This document shows, one piece after another, positions 38,927 to 47,153 of a stretch of 49,374 nt of DNA. The stretch comes from Chitinispirillales bacterium (lineage in GTDB: Bacteria; Fibrobacterota; Chitinivibrionia; Chitinivibrionales; Chitinispirillaceae): assembly GCA_031281485.1 (NCBI GenBank), contig JAITFI010000099.1, positions 1-49,374 of the forward strand, written 5' to 3'. Position 1 is the stretch's first letter. Every line of letters begins with the position of its first letter. A program made the translations under genes and the position numbers. The notes beneath the pieces were generated by a model. It did not search any database. It was not told the origin of the DNA and saw nothing but the letters and a program-made list of their open reading frames with translations.

Positions 38927-38966
38927 CAAAAACGTCCTTAACCTGAAACGAAAATACGTGACGCAT
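38927..38966. repeat. 40-bp direct repeat, copy B
   Basis: Same element as 37833-37871 and 41727-41765, with one inserted base (ACGTCC for ACGCC) and two substitutions. On the minus strand it reads RHVFSFQVKD, a frame-altered tail of the outer-membrane protein. The rest of the 38967-39719 gap is low in coding signal apart from the poly-C ORF. Confidence 0.88.
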
Positions 38967-39290
38967 AGGATCGCTCACTCATTAAGACCACGTATATGCT
39001 ACCACTAAATCGATTTATAGGGCGGAGGGAGGTTTGGAGGCGGTCAGTGGTGGGGCGGAGACGGGCTGGACGGCGGGATTTCAGCCGAAAGGGGCGGTTC
39101 CGGCGGGGGTGGAGGATATCAAAAACTGTCAAAAAAGGCGCTTTTGATGTGTTTTGATGGGAGTGGTATAAAAATTTAAAAAAAATTGCGGTTTTCAGAC
39201 GAAATTATTATTTTATAGAAAGGTAGCCTATTATATTACATTATAGAATATAGGTGAAGCACAATCTTCTTTGAGGTAAGGCAAGGGGTT

Positions 39291-39449
39291 ATGAGGTCAA
39301 AAACTTTGGCATTGGGAACAGCAACGTTAGGGTTCACGGTTACGGCGGCGCACGGGAGAGACGTGGGCTTCGGTAGCGCGTCTATGCCTTGCGCTGTCAT
39401 TTTACCTGACAAAATGAGAAATACCCCCCCCCCCCCCCCAATTTTATAG
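39291..39449 (+). CDS. Possible small ORF interrupted by a C16 tract
   Basis: Doubtful gene. ATG 39291 follows AAGGCAAGGGG and a TATATT box at 39232-39237. It reads MRSKTLALGTATLGFTVTAA and on to a Pro run encoded by the C16 tract, then stops. One extra C (or two fewer) would join it to the downstream frame and extend the product to base 39730 (about 146 residues). No family recognised. The opposite strand also has an open frame (39236-39475), so even the strand is uncertain. Confidence 0.28.
   Translation: MRSKTLALGTATLGFTVTAAHGRDVGFGSASMPCAVILPDKMRNTPPPPPIL
39424..39439. repeat. Homopolymer of 16 C residues
   Basis: Sixteen consecutive C residues, by far the longest homopolymer seen in this window. 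It lies in an ORF candidate and ~280 bases before a lipoprotein gene. Such tracts change length by slippage, and are also prone to sequencing error. Confidence 0.9.
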
Positions 39450-39719
39450 CCTTTTTTGGGGGTTATATGCCCCATAAATCAATGATAAGCCATCGGGGAG
39501 ACATTTTTGACTCCCAAACAAAGACACGCCGTAGGCGCAATTTAAATGCGTTTTACGGGTATCCGTTAGTTACGTTTTTGTGGGGAATTGTATACTTAAT
39601 CCAACAAATCGTCGAGGGTTGTCTTCGGCGGAATTCGGGTGGATTTGGGGGGTTATCTGTGTCCACTAATTCGGGGAAGCCCAATAAAATTAACTTAAAC
39701 TCATTACTAGGAGGTTCAG

Positions 39720-40313
39720 ATGTTGCGTAATAAGTCTTGTCAGCGGATGTTGGCGGTCGCGACGGTGGTGTTGTTCGGTATGCTGGTTATCGGGTGCGGA
39801 AAAAGCGGTAACCCTACAGGCGGCGGCGGCGGAACGCAGTCGGGGGAGTTGGACGGGACGTGGTATAGCGCGGAAGATGAGATGATTTTGTCCCTGAATA
39901 ACGGTGTTTATGAGATGTCGGCGGTCGAAGGCGCTATACTTGACGAAATCGTTGTCGATAATGCTTTTAAAATGATAAAAGGCAATTATACAACTTCCGG
40001 CAATCGTTTTACTATGACGCCTACCCAAGTTCACGGTGATATGTTCAACGCGTTTTTTATGGTAGACATCATGGACGAACTGGGAGACATGGACCTATTA
40101 GATTCGAGATGGTATACAAGAAGCGAGTTAAAATCCGCAATAGAAGCCTTGGTCGGCTCCTCAATTTACTCTGCTATGGGCGGAGACAGTATTATTGACG
40201 AAGAGTTTAATGAAATGGCCACACAGATAGTCGGAACGTATGTTCTAAGCAACGATATACTGATTATTACGTTTGACGGTGCCGACGAGCCTACGATGTT
40301 CACGAGGCTGTGA
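39720..40313 (+). CDS. Lipoprotein of unknown function
   Basis: 197 residues. Signal sequence with lipobox VIGC (Cys at 26) after MLAVATVVLFGMLVIGC, then a Gly-rich tether (NPTGGGGGTQSG). The mature part has a lipocalin-like or DUF-type opening (ELDGTWYSAEDEMILSLNNG) and ends in ILIITFDGADEPTMFTRL; small barrel lipoproteins with GTW...ITFDG wording are common in FCB bacteria. Expected at the outer membrane. AGGAGG lies 5 bases before the ATG. No operon partner; the Rpn-type gene is 350 bases downstream. Confidence 0.85.
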   Translation: MLRNKSCQRMLAVATVVLFGMLVIGCGKSGNPTGGGGGTQSGELDGTWYSAEDEMILSLNNGVYEMSAVEGAILDEIVVDNAFKMIKGNYTTSGNRFTMTPTQVHGDMFNAFFMVDIMDELGDMDLLDSRWYTRSELKSAIEALVGSSIYSAMGGDSIIDEEFNEMATQIVGTYVLSNDILIITFDGADEPTMFTRL

Positions 40314-40455
40314 TCTTTCCGGCTTGCGTTTAGGCCGGCGGGGTCGGCCCACCGCCGATGGCTAAAACATAGTTGGGGCTTCAGGAATTATGGTGGGAAC
40401 ATCCGAATAGACGATTCCGATACCCAATCCGGTAAGCGTAGCGTTAAAAGAAGGA

Positions 40456-40475
40456 CGCACCCCTAACGGGGTGCG
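40456..40475. repeat. Short palindrome in the 40314-40664 gap
   Basis: CGCACCCC-taac-GGGGTGCG is a perfect 8-bp stem with a 4-base loop. It lies in a 351-base gap with no gene. The gap also has a CCGGC/GCCGG hairpin close to the lipoprotein stop near 40319-40340. No T run supports a classical terminator. Confidence 0.7.
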
Positions 40476-40603
40476 GTTTAAATCGTGGCGGCGAAACGTT
40501 CTCAGACGGCTTCGGAACCTCTCCGACAGCCCCCCATAGACTTGCCCCGAAGTAATGTTCTATACCCCTACCTTACCTGACTGCCACCCCCGCCCAACTT
40601 TTT

Positions 40604-40633
40604 TTGGCAACTCCGCCACCCATTATATATATT
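40604..40633 (+). promoter_or_regulatory. Probable promoter of the Rpn-type nuclease gene
   Basis: TTGGCA at 40604-40609, an 18-base spacer, TATATT at 40628-40633. Same layout as the recA and bL38-like promoters. Leader about 25 bases including an AAAGGAGG site. Confidence 0.6.
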
Positions 40634-40664
40634 AATAGGCAGGTAACGTAGCAAAGGAGGCCGT

Positions 40665-41600
40665 ATGCCCGTCAAAAAGAAGCGCCCCGCGACCGCCGTC
40701 AAAGCCGCCGCCGCGAAGCCCCGCGCCAAGAAGCCCCCCGCGGAGCGCGAGTTAGTCTCGTTCGACTTTGCCGTCAAGTACCTATTGCGCGGCAAGCGTG
40801 ACTACGTCGTCCTCAACGGCTTTTTGTCCGAACTTCTCGGTAAAAAGGTCGTGGTCAAGTCTCTCGAAGACGTAGAAAACATTAAGGACGACAAAGACGA
40901 TAAGACCAACCGCGTAGACCTGAAAGCGCAGATAGATGGCGGCGAAATCGTTTTGTTTGAAATCCAGTTCATTCAGGAATTTGACTTCTTAGGCAGGGTG
41001 CTTTTCGGCGTCAGCAGCGCGATAGTAGACCAAGTCAAGGAGGGTAAATTTTACAACATACAGAAAGTCTACTCGGTAATTATCGCGTATTCTAATCTAA
41101 ACGCCAAGCGCGAGTACCTATTTTCCGGCGAAATGAACCATTTTAACGGCGTCCACTACAAAGACGAACAAATCCCGTTTTCACAGGCCATCGCTCCGAA
41201 ATCAAAGAAGATGGTAGGTATTCACCCGGAGTATTACCTGATTTTGCCGAGAATGTTCGATGAAAAAATGCGCGGTCTGTTCGACGAATGGGTCTACATC
41301 CTGAAGAACTCCGCCGTCCGCGACGACTTCAAAGCCGCCGGAATAAAGGAGGCTAAAACGAAGTTAGACTACCTGCGCATGACACCCGAACAGAAAAAAG
41401 CATACAAAAGGTACTTGGAGAAGCGCAGAAGCGCCGACAGCGCGATCCAAACGGCGGAGGGTATAGGCGAGCGCAGAGGTAGACTGGAAGAACGCGCCAA
41501 ACTCGTCAAAAGTATGTACGAAACGGGCTTAACCGTTGCAAAAATTGTAAAAAGCACAAAACTTTCGGAAACCGCCGTCAAACGGATTTTAGGCTTGTAA
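40665..41600 (+). CDS. Rpn/YhgA-like PD-(D/E)XK nuclease (transposase_31-type family)
   Basis: 311 residues. A basic Lys/Ala/Pro-rich start of ~27 residues precedes the family domain: SFDFAVKYLLRGKRDYVVLN, GFLSELLGKKVVVKSLEDVE, then TNRVDLKAQIDGGEIVLFEI followed by QFIQEFDFLGR. The D-x(n)-E-I-Q core is the PD-(D/E)XK variant of the family, and FLGRVLFGVSSAIVDQVKEG is typical. The C-terminal ~60 residues (ERRGRLEERAKLVKSMYETG, TVAKIVKSTKLSETAVKRIL) look like a coiled coil and an HTH-like end. Such proteins are common in Fibrobacter and gut bacteria and promote RecA-independent recombination in E. coli. AAAGGAGG lies just before the ATG. Confidence 0.9.
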   Translation: MPVKKKRPATAVKAAAAKPRAKKPPAERELVSFDFAVKYLLRGKRDYVVLNGFLSELLGKKVVVKSLEDVENIKDDKDDKTNRVDLKAQIDGGEIVLFEIQFIQEFDFLGRVLFGVSSAIVDQVKEGKFYNIQKVYSVIIAYSNLNAKREYLFSGEMNHFNGVHYKDEQIPFSQAIAPKSKKMVGIHPEYYLILPRMFDEKMRGLFDEWVYILKNSAVRDDFKAAGIKEAKTKLDYLRMTPEQKKAYKRYLEKRRSADSAIQTAEGIGERRGRLEERAKLVKSMYETGLTVAKIVKSTKLSETAVKRILGL

Positions 41601-41723
41601 ACGGGTATCAACCACTGCCCGGACTACACCGTTGGATGGTTTTAACGTCTGAGATGACGGTTTGGGTGGCTATGGAATTAAGAAGTGGCTGTCGGACATC
41701 CCTTAAAACCGCATATAGCGAAC

Positions 41724-44700
41724 TCACAAAAACGCCTTAACCTGAAACGAAAACACGTGCCGCATCGGCGCGAAGGTTTTTTCTCCTTGTCGTTTTGTCG
41801 ATTCGCCTCGGTACATTCCGGATAGGTTAAAGTGTTTGCCGGCGTCTACGTCGCTGACGCACGTGATTATGTGCGATGTGCCGCGTTGCTGGCCGCCGGC
41901 CATTCTGTAGTCTAATTCGCCGCCTTGCGGGACGTAGGAGAAGGTGTAGGAGAGTTCCGCCATGCCGTTCTTTGTCGGGCGGTAGATTATTCCCGGCTTT
42001 ATCTGTACGTAGGCAATGCTGTCTGATAGCGGCGGGGTAAGGCGTTTTGGATCTCTTTCATAGACCATGCCGCCTCTTTCGCGTATGTAAAGCTCGATTT
42101 TCTCCTCATGGCCTATGCTCTGAACCAATTCTGCGCCTATATCGCCCAAGTCAAAATTCCCTGATTGTCCGTCTTGCGATTTTGACAGGTACTCTCTCTT
42201 GACCGTCAAGTATCGCGGCTCCACGCTCAGCAGCAAACGGTTTTTCTTTCTCTCTATTAACAGTCCGGTCTCAAAAACAGGTTCTTTATATGTGCGGATT
42301 ATCCGCATTCCGGGCAGGAGATATAGTCTTGTCCTATAGAGACTGTTTTGGACTTTATGCTCGATGTCTTGACGGTACGACAGATCGGCGTAGCCGGGAT
42401 ATTGCGATATTGAACCGGAGCCGTCTGTTGTTGTCGATGTTGTTGATATGGAGGAAGATCCGCCGTCATTCTCTCCCGGAAAGAGCGACATCAACCCCGG
42501 TACGTACGATTTGACGTTGCTGTTTCTCGAGTCTACATGTTCTTCCAGCGACAGCACCCCGTTCCAAGACAGGTCGCCCAATATGCCGCGGATTTTCTTT
42601 GTCGGGCGGTAATACCAATCGGCGTTTAATTGTGTCTTACGTACCGTCGACATCGACGTGTTGTCGTATATTTCCACCTCTTGGATAATATAGTCCCCGT
42701 TTGCGCTCGGACGGAACTCTCCCGCCGTCGAATCGAACGCGTGCGTACCCAGTCCCTTGCCGATGTAATACATCTTTTGCTCAAATCGCGAGGACAGTTC
42801 TTGGTTGACGCGGTACTCTTGGCGTGATGAGAATCCGCCCTTTGTCGGTTCTATATCGCTTACCATCGACATTAAGAGCGTAGACGCGTTACCCTCTCCT
42901 TTAATATCGGTGTGCCGCCACTTGGCGTCGCCGTTCAGTTTCCATTTGTCAAGCGGGTTGAAGGCGACGGATTGATCCCACGTAAACGCGTAGCCGGTGT
43001 CGACCGATCCGGGGAAATTGCCGCCCTTTCTGTATTGGGTGAAGTTGGCGCTTTGCCGTAGCTGTATCGGCAGGTAGGCGACCTCAGCCGTGCCGGAGAG
43101 CCGTCCGCCGCCGCGTCCTGATGTGTCGGTGCTCCACTCGTCTCTGTAATCAAGGGCGGTTTCCCACGGCGGCGCCGGTTTTGCCGTGAGCTTGCCGTAG
43201 CGCCTATAGGTGATGTCAATATCGGAGAGATGGTGTTTAAAGAGCGCCGCCCCGGTGGTTAATAGCAGTTTATCCCGTATAAAACGCGCCTCCGCGTCTA
43301 TGTTCGCCCTCTCCGTTTCCACCGTTGAGTCAATGTATGTCCGCCCCGCCGTAACGCTCACCGCCGCGCCTTTGACGATTGTACCGCCAATTGTAGATTC
43401 AATGCTGTGAAAGTAGTGCCCGCCTGATTTATCAACGCCGCCGCCGTTATTCCCGTTATCCGCGCCGCCGGTTCCGTCGGCGTCCCAGCGTTCTTTTCGC
43501 TCGTCCGCTGAAAAAATCTCATCTGTAAACTGTCGCGACCTATATCGATAATCAAGGCCGCCCCAAATTCCACGCTTGTCAAGCTGCCGTTCGCCTACGT
43601 CTAACTTGAACGTCGCCGCCGCCGAGAGGTTGCCGCCGTCGTCAATCTCCGAAAAAAGGTTTTCGTCAACCTCTTTACCAACGAGATTTAGTGACGCTTT
43701 GACGCCGCGCGTCTTAAACCGCGCGATTATCTCCGCGGCTGACTCCCGCTTAGGCGCGGCTATAGGCGCGAGTACAGTGTGGTCGCCCTGTCCCGCCCCG
43801 ACGTATTTATAAACAAATTGCCCACGCTCGATTGTCGTGTCAATAGCGTAATCGGCCCCATTCTCCCCGCGCCGCGTCGGCGTGAATAGGGCGGTGTGGA
43901 ATCCGTAAATATCATCAGGCCTCAGTGGATCGTAGGGGGCGTAGACGAGTATGCTGTCTGTGATAGAGGGCTCGTAGTTTTTTTTATACAGCGGATAGAA
44001 GACGCTCGTTTTCGCCACGTCCAACGGGTGTACGGGTCTCGCGGTGGAGGATAGGTAGGCCGGTTTGTTCCCGCTGTTCCTCAATACCTCCTTGTCCTCC
44101 TCGCTAAGCTGCATTTCTATGGGGCTGTTTTTGTCGTCACTCTCACTCCAGACGATCCCCTCTACGGACAGCGCGCTGTCTCCGGCGTAAAACGCCGCGC
44201 CGCCGCCGGTAAATATTCGCCGGTAGTCAAATGATTTGTACTCGTACTCCATCCTTATAAAATCATCTTGACTGATGAGAATACGCGGACCGAACGTTAT
44301 TGAACCGATATCGTAGTCAACGGTGTAATCCGCGTCGATACCCTCCGTCATTTCTCTCCCGCCCAATCGCACCCGCACCGTCCCGGAGACCGGCGTGATG
44401 ATCCCGGCCTCGCCGTTTCCCGTCATGTAATAGGGACCCTGCACCCCTTCTCGCCCCTTGACGGTCTGCACGGTATGGTTTCCGCCGGAGAACGACCCGA
44501 AGGCGTTCAGCCTCAGCCGCTCGTCGGCCGTCGGCGTAACGGACGCCGATATTCCAACGATCTTCTTTTCCCCCGAAAGCACCCCGCCCTGAAGCCATTT
44601 GGCGTACTGGTCGCCGGCGGTGACGGTAAATTTCTTATTAGTCAATTCGATAAACATCATGTCGATGTCGCTTATCTCGCGGGTAGATCCCTCAAGTTGC

Positions 44701-45080
44701 GAACCCTGATCGCTGAGTTGCGCGCGCAGCGTTGTGCCGGGACGTATCTCGCCCTCTATGAGCGCCTCTAACCCCTGCTCTAGGTTGACTTCGCCGAGTT
44801 CGCCTATGGAGACGCCGAATGATTTATAACCGGTGATTGAGAGGTTGCTTTGGTCATTGTCGCCGTTGGTTAGCTGATTTTCGGATTTGGTCAATAAGGA
44901 ATCGGCGTGAGCAAACATGGCGGATAGACTGTCTATTGATTTGACGCTTTGTTTTTTGTGTAGAAAGAAGGTGACAGGGGAGGGAATGGAGATAGGTATG
45001 GTATCTTCGGCGCGGATGGCAGTGGCGATTAGTATTAATGCTAATACCGGTAGAAATAAGAGTGTGTGAATTAATCGCAT
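41724..45080 (-). CDS. Large outer-membrane beta-barrel protein of unknown function
   Basis: 1118 residues with a signal peptide (LLFLPVLALILIATAIRA). No named family recognised. A mid N-terminal region (LGEVNLEQGLEALIEGEIRP, GTTLRAQLSDQGSQLEGSTR, DIDMMFIELTNKKFTVTAGD) and many later stretches alternate polar and aromatic residues as in long outer-membrane strands. The C-terminus RHVFSFQVKAFL ends in a hydrophobic strand with a terminal aromatic-rich pattern. Gly/Asn/Asp inserts (NGNNGGGVDKSGG; TTSTTTDGSGS) look like surface loops. A polysaccharide-related or transport role is possible but not shown. Pieces of its 3' end are repeated at 37.83 and 38.93 kb. An AT-rich GGATTA repeat separates it from the upstream ABC-F gene. 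Confidence 0.8.
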   Translation of the reverse strand: MRLIHTLLFLPVLALILIATAIRAEDTIPISIPSPVTFFLHKKQSVKSIDSLSAMFAHADSLLTKSENQLTNGDNDQSNLSITGYKSFGVSIGELGEVNLEQGLEALIEGEIRPGTTLRAQLSDQGSQLEGSTREISDIDMMFIELTNKKFTVTAGDQYAKWLQGGVLSGEKKIVGISASVTPTADERLRLNAFGSFSGGNHTVQTVKGREGVQGPYYMTGNGEAGIITPVSGTVRVRLGGREMTEGIDADYTVDYDIGSITFGPRILISQDDFIRMEYEYKSFDYRRIFTGGGAAFYAGDSALSVEGIVWSESDDKNSPIEMQLSEEDKEVLRNSGNKPAYLSSTARPVHPLDVAKTSVFYPLYKKNYEPSITDSILVYAPYDPLRPDDIYGFHTALFTPTRRGENGADYAIDTTIERGQFVYKYVGAGQGDHTVLAPIAAPKRESAAEIIARFKTRGVKASLNLVGKEVDENLFSEIDDGGNLSAAATFKLDVGERQLDKRGIWGGLDYRYRSRQFTDEIFSADERKERWDADGTGGADNGNNGGGVDKSGGHYFHSIESTIGGTIVKGAAVSVTAGRTYIDSTVETERANIDAEARFIRDKLLLTTGAALFKHHLSDIDITYRRYGKLTAKPAPPWETALDYRDEWSTDTSGRGGGRLSGTAEVAYLPIQLRQSANFTQYRKGGNFPGSVDTGYAFTWDQSVAFNPLDKWKLNGDAKWRHTDIKGEGNASTLLMSMVSDIEPTKGGFSSRQEYRVNQELSSRFEQKMYYIGKGLGTHAFDSTAGEFRPSANGDYIIQEVEIYDNTSMSTVRKTQLNADWYYRPTKKIRGILGDLSWNGVLSLEEHVDSRNSNVKSYVPGLMSLFPGENDGGSSSISTTSTTTDGSGSISQYPGYADLSYRQDIEHKVQNSLYRTRLYLLPGMRIIRTYKEPVFETGLLIERKKNRLLLSVEPRYLTVKREYLSKSQDGQSGNFDLGDIGAELVQSIGHEEKIELYIRERGGMVYERDPKRLTPPLSDSIAYVQIKPGIIYRPTKNGMAELSYTFSYVPQGGELDYRMAGGQQRGTSHIITCVSDVDAGKHFNLSGMYRGESTKRQGEKTFAPMRHVFSFQVKAFL
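41727..41765. repeat. 39-bp direct repeat, copy C (within the outer-membrane protein gene end)
   Basis: The source copy: these bases encode the last residues (RHVFSFQVKAF) of the 1118-residue protein on the minus strand. Copies at 37833-37871 and 38927-38966 have the same orientation. Confidence 0.9.
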
Positions 45081-45114
45081 CTATCATCCATTGTTATTAT
45101 CAACGTCAATGTTT

Positions 45115-45155
45115 TTAATCCTTTAATCCTTATAATCCTATTAATCCTAGTCAAG
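45115..45155 (-). repeat. AT-rich GGATTA-type intergenic repeat, copy 3
   Basis: Read on the minus strand this is GACTAGGATTAATAGGATTA and further GGATTA units, nearly the sequence at 4284-4315. It lies between the co-directional ABC-F and outer-membrane protein genes, as the other copies lie between co-directional genes. Confidence 0.8.
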
Positions 45156-47049
45156 ACCCTACTTCCACCCACTTCTCCATCAATCCGTCCAATTCCTTCT
45201 TTAATCCGCTTATAGCCACCGATGTTGAGTGCAGCAATTCGTAGTTTAAGGCGTTGCCCGGGTCATTCAGTACTGATTCATGTTCCGTGATTTGCGCCTC
45301 CTTCTTAGCTATCTCTTGTTCCAATTTTGACGCCTCGCGCTCTCGCTTTTTTCTCTCTTCTCGTTCCCTGATCCTGATCTCTTTCTCGTCAACTATATCC
45401 GGCGGCGCTGATTTGCTCTTTTTGTTTACCGTTTTGTCGTCGCCTTGTTCCTTGAATAGTTTGTCGACATAGTATCTATAGTCCGCCAGATTCCCGGGAA
45501 AATCCCTCAGGCGCATCGGCCTTACTTCAATTATGCGGGTGGCCAAGCGTGATATGAAGTACTCGTCGTGGGAGACGAACAGTATAGTTCCGGCGTAAGA
45601 GGCCATCGATTCCGACAGCATCTCTATCGACGCGATGTCTAAGTGGTTCGTCGGTTCGTCTAACAGCAGGACGTTCCCCGGGCTTGCTAATATTGCGGCT
45701 AACGCCAATCGCGATTTTTCTCCGCCGGACAAAGCTTTAACATGTTTGTCAACCGCCGATCCGCTGAACAAGAAGGCGCCTAGGGCGCTTCTGATGTAGT
45801 TTCTATCGCTGCTCGCCGAGTGCGCGGCCACGGTATCGTACAGCGTCGCCTCGCCGTCGAGTTGCTCTAATTGGTGTTGCCCGAAATAACGTAGTTCCGC
45901 GTTGTGCCCCAGTATCATCTCCCCGTCAATGGGTTTAATCGTTCCGGCCAATAACTTTAACAGCGTCGATTTTCCCGCCCCGTTGGGGCCGACTATGGCG
46001 GCCTTGTCGCCTCGGTGTATCTCCAAATCAATATTATTGAGCACGATCCTGTCCCCGTATCCGGCTGAACAGCGTTTGAGGCGCAGCGGCGCGATGCCTG
46101 ACTCCCGCGAGCAGGTGAACTTGAAGCTGACCGTTTTGGCCTCCGACTCTATTATAGGCAGCTCCGCTTTCAGGCTCTCCACCATCTTGGCCTTGGATTG
46201 CGCTTGGGCGGCCTTGGTCGCCTTGGCCCTGAAGCGTTCTACGAAGCGCTCGGCGCTCGCGATCTTTGACTCAAGGTTCTTAGTGCGCGTCTCCGCCGCG
46301 GCGGCCTCCTCCGCTTTTGCGGCGACGTACTTGTCGTAGTTGCCGTTGTAGACGCGGACGCCGCGGTTGCGGATGTCGGCAGTGTGCGTGCATATTCGGT
46401 TAAGGAAATCGCGGTCGTGGCTGACGATCAGCATCCCGCCCCGATATGAGGCCAGAAAGCGCTCAAGCCAGATCAGAGAGTCCATGTCCAAGTGGTTGGT
46501 GGGTTCGTCGAGCAGCATGAAGCCGGGATTTTGGAGGAGTAGCCGTCCCAAGACCGCCCTCATACGGAAGCCGCCGGAGAGCTCCCGAAGCGGCTTGTTC
46601 CAAGATTCGCTTGGGACGCCCAGCCCGTCGAGGATCATCTCCGCGCGGGGGGCGAGGGAGAACCCGTCGTTTACCTGCATCTCGCGTTCGATCTCGTCGA
46701 ACTTGCCAAGCGCGCGCGGGTCGCCGCCGCTTATGCCCGCCGCGGCCTCGCCCAAACGCTCCTCGTAGCGCAAAAGGTGCTTGAACGGCTCTAACACGGT
46801 CTCAAGCGGCGTAGCCTCGGAGAGCGTCTCCACCTCCTGAGGCAGCCAGCCGACCGTGAGCGAGCCCGGCATTTTGAGCGATCCGCCGTCGGGCTGCTCG
46901 ACACCCATGATCATACGCAGCAGGGTGGTCTTGCCGGCCCCGTTTGGCCCGATAAGCGCGGTGCTGTGCTCTTCGTTTATACTAAACGTCGCCCCGTCAA
47001 ACAGCACCGTATCGCCGTACTGCTTGGAGACGCCTTCAAACGCAATCAT
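45151..47049 (-). CDS. ABC-F family ATPase (Uup/YheS-like)
   Basis: 632 residues from ATG 47049 (AAGGG upstream); a longer in-frame start adds an unlikely basic leader. Two ABC domains with no membrane segment: the first has GPNGAGKTT, LSGGF and LLDEPTNHLDMDSLIWLE; the second GPNGAGKST, LSGGEKSRLALAAI and LLDEPTNHLDIASIEML. An interdomain linker rich in charged helix (EEAAAAETRTKNLESKIASA) and a C-terminal coiled coil (EERKKREREASKLEQEIAKK) fit ABC-F proteins, which act on ribosomes as translation factors or resistance proteins. Subtype cannot be fixed; the length and C-terminal coil suggest Uup or YheS rather than EttA. Confidence 0.93.
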   Translation of the reverse strand: MIAFEGVSKQYGDTVLFDGATFSINEEHSTALIGPNGAGKTTLLRMIMGVEQPDGGSLKMPGSLTVGWLPQEVETLSEATPLETVLEPFKHLLRYEERLGEAAAGISGGDPRALGKFDEIEREMQVNDGFSLAPRAEMILDGLGVPSESWNKPLRELSGGFRMRAVLGRLLLQNPGFMLLDEPTNHLDMDSLIWLERFLASYRGGMLIVSHDRDFLNRICTHTADIRNRGVRVYNGNYDKYVAAKAEEAAAAETRTKNLESKIASAERFVERFRAKATKAAQAQSKAKMVESLKAELPIIESEAKTVSFKFTCSRESGIAPLRLKRCSAGYGDRIVLNNIDLEIHRGDKAAIVGPNGAGKSTLLKLLAGTIKPIDGEMILGHNAELRYFGQHQLEQLDGEATLYDTVAAHSASSDRNYIRSALGAFLFSGSAVDKHVKALSGGEKSRLALAAILASPGNVLLLDEPTNHLDIASIEMLSESMASYAGTILFVSHDEYFISRLATRIIEVRPMRLRDFPGNLADYRYYVDKLFKEQGDDKTVNKKSKSAPPDIVDEKEIRIREREERKKREREASKLEQEIAKKEAQITEHESVLNDPGNALNYELLHSTSVAISGLKKELDGLMEKWVEVGS

Positions 47050-47153
47050 CTGTAAGCCCTTTTTATCCGATAAACTAGCGCAAGGTTTTTTATGAAAATA
47101 TATCATTCCTTGCCGTTTTTTCAACTCTTTTTCAAGGGCTTAAAATTCGGTCG

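Noticed and set aside
39236-39475. Minus-strand ORF across the poly-C tract
   Set aside because: No ribosome binding site was found and its product contains a Gly run made by the homopolymer; the plus strand is slightly better supported, though neither is convincing.
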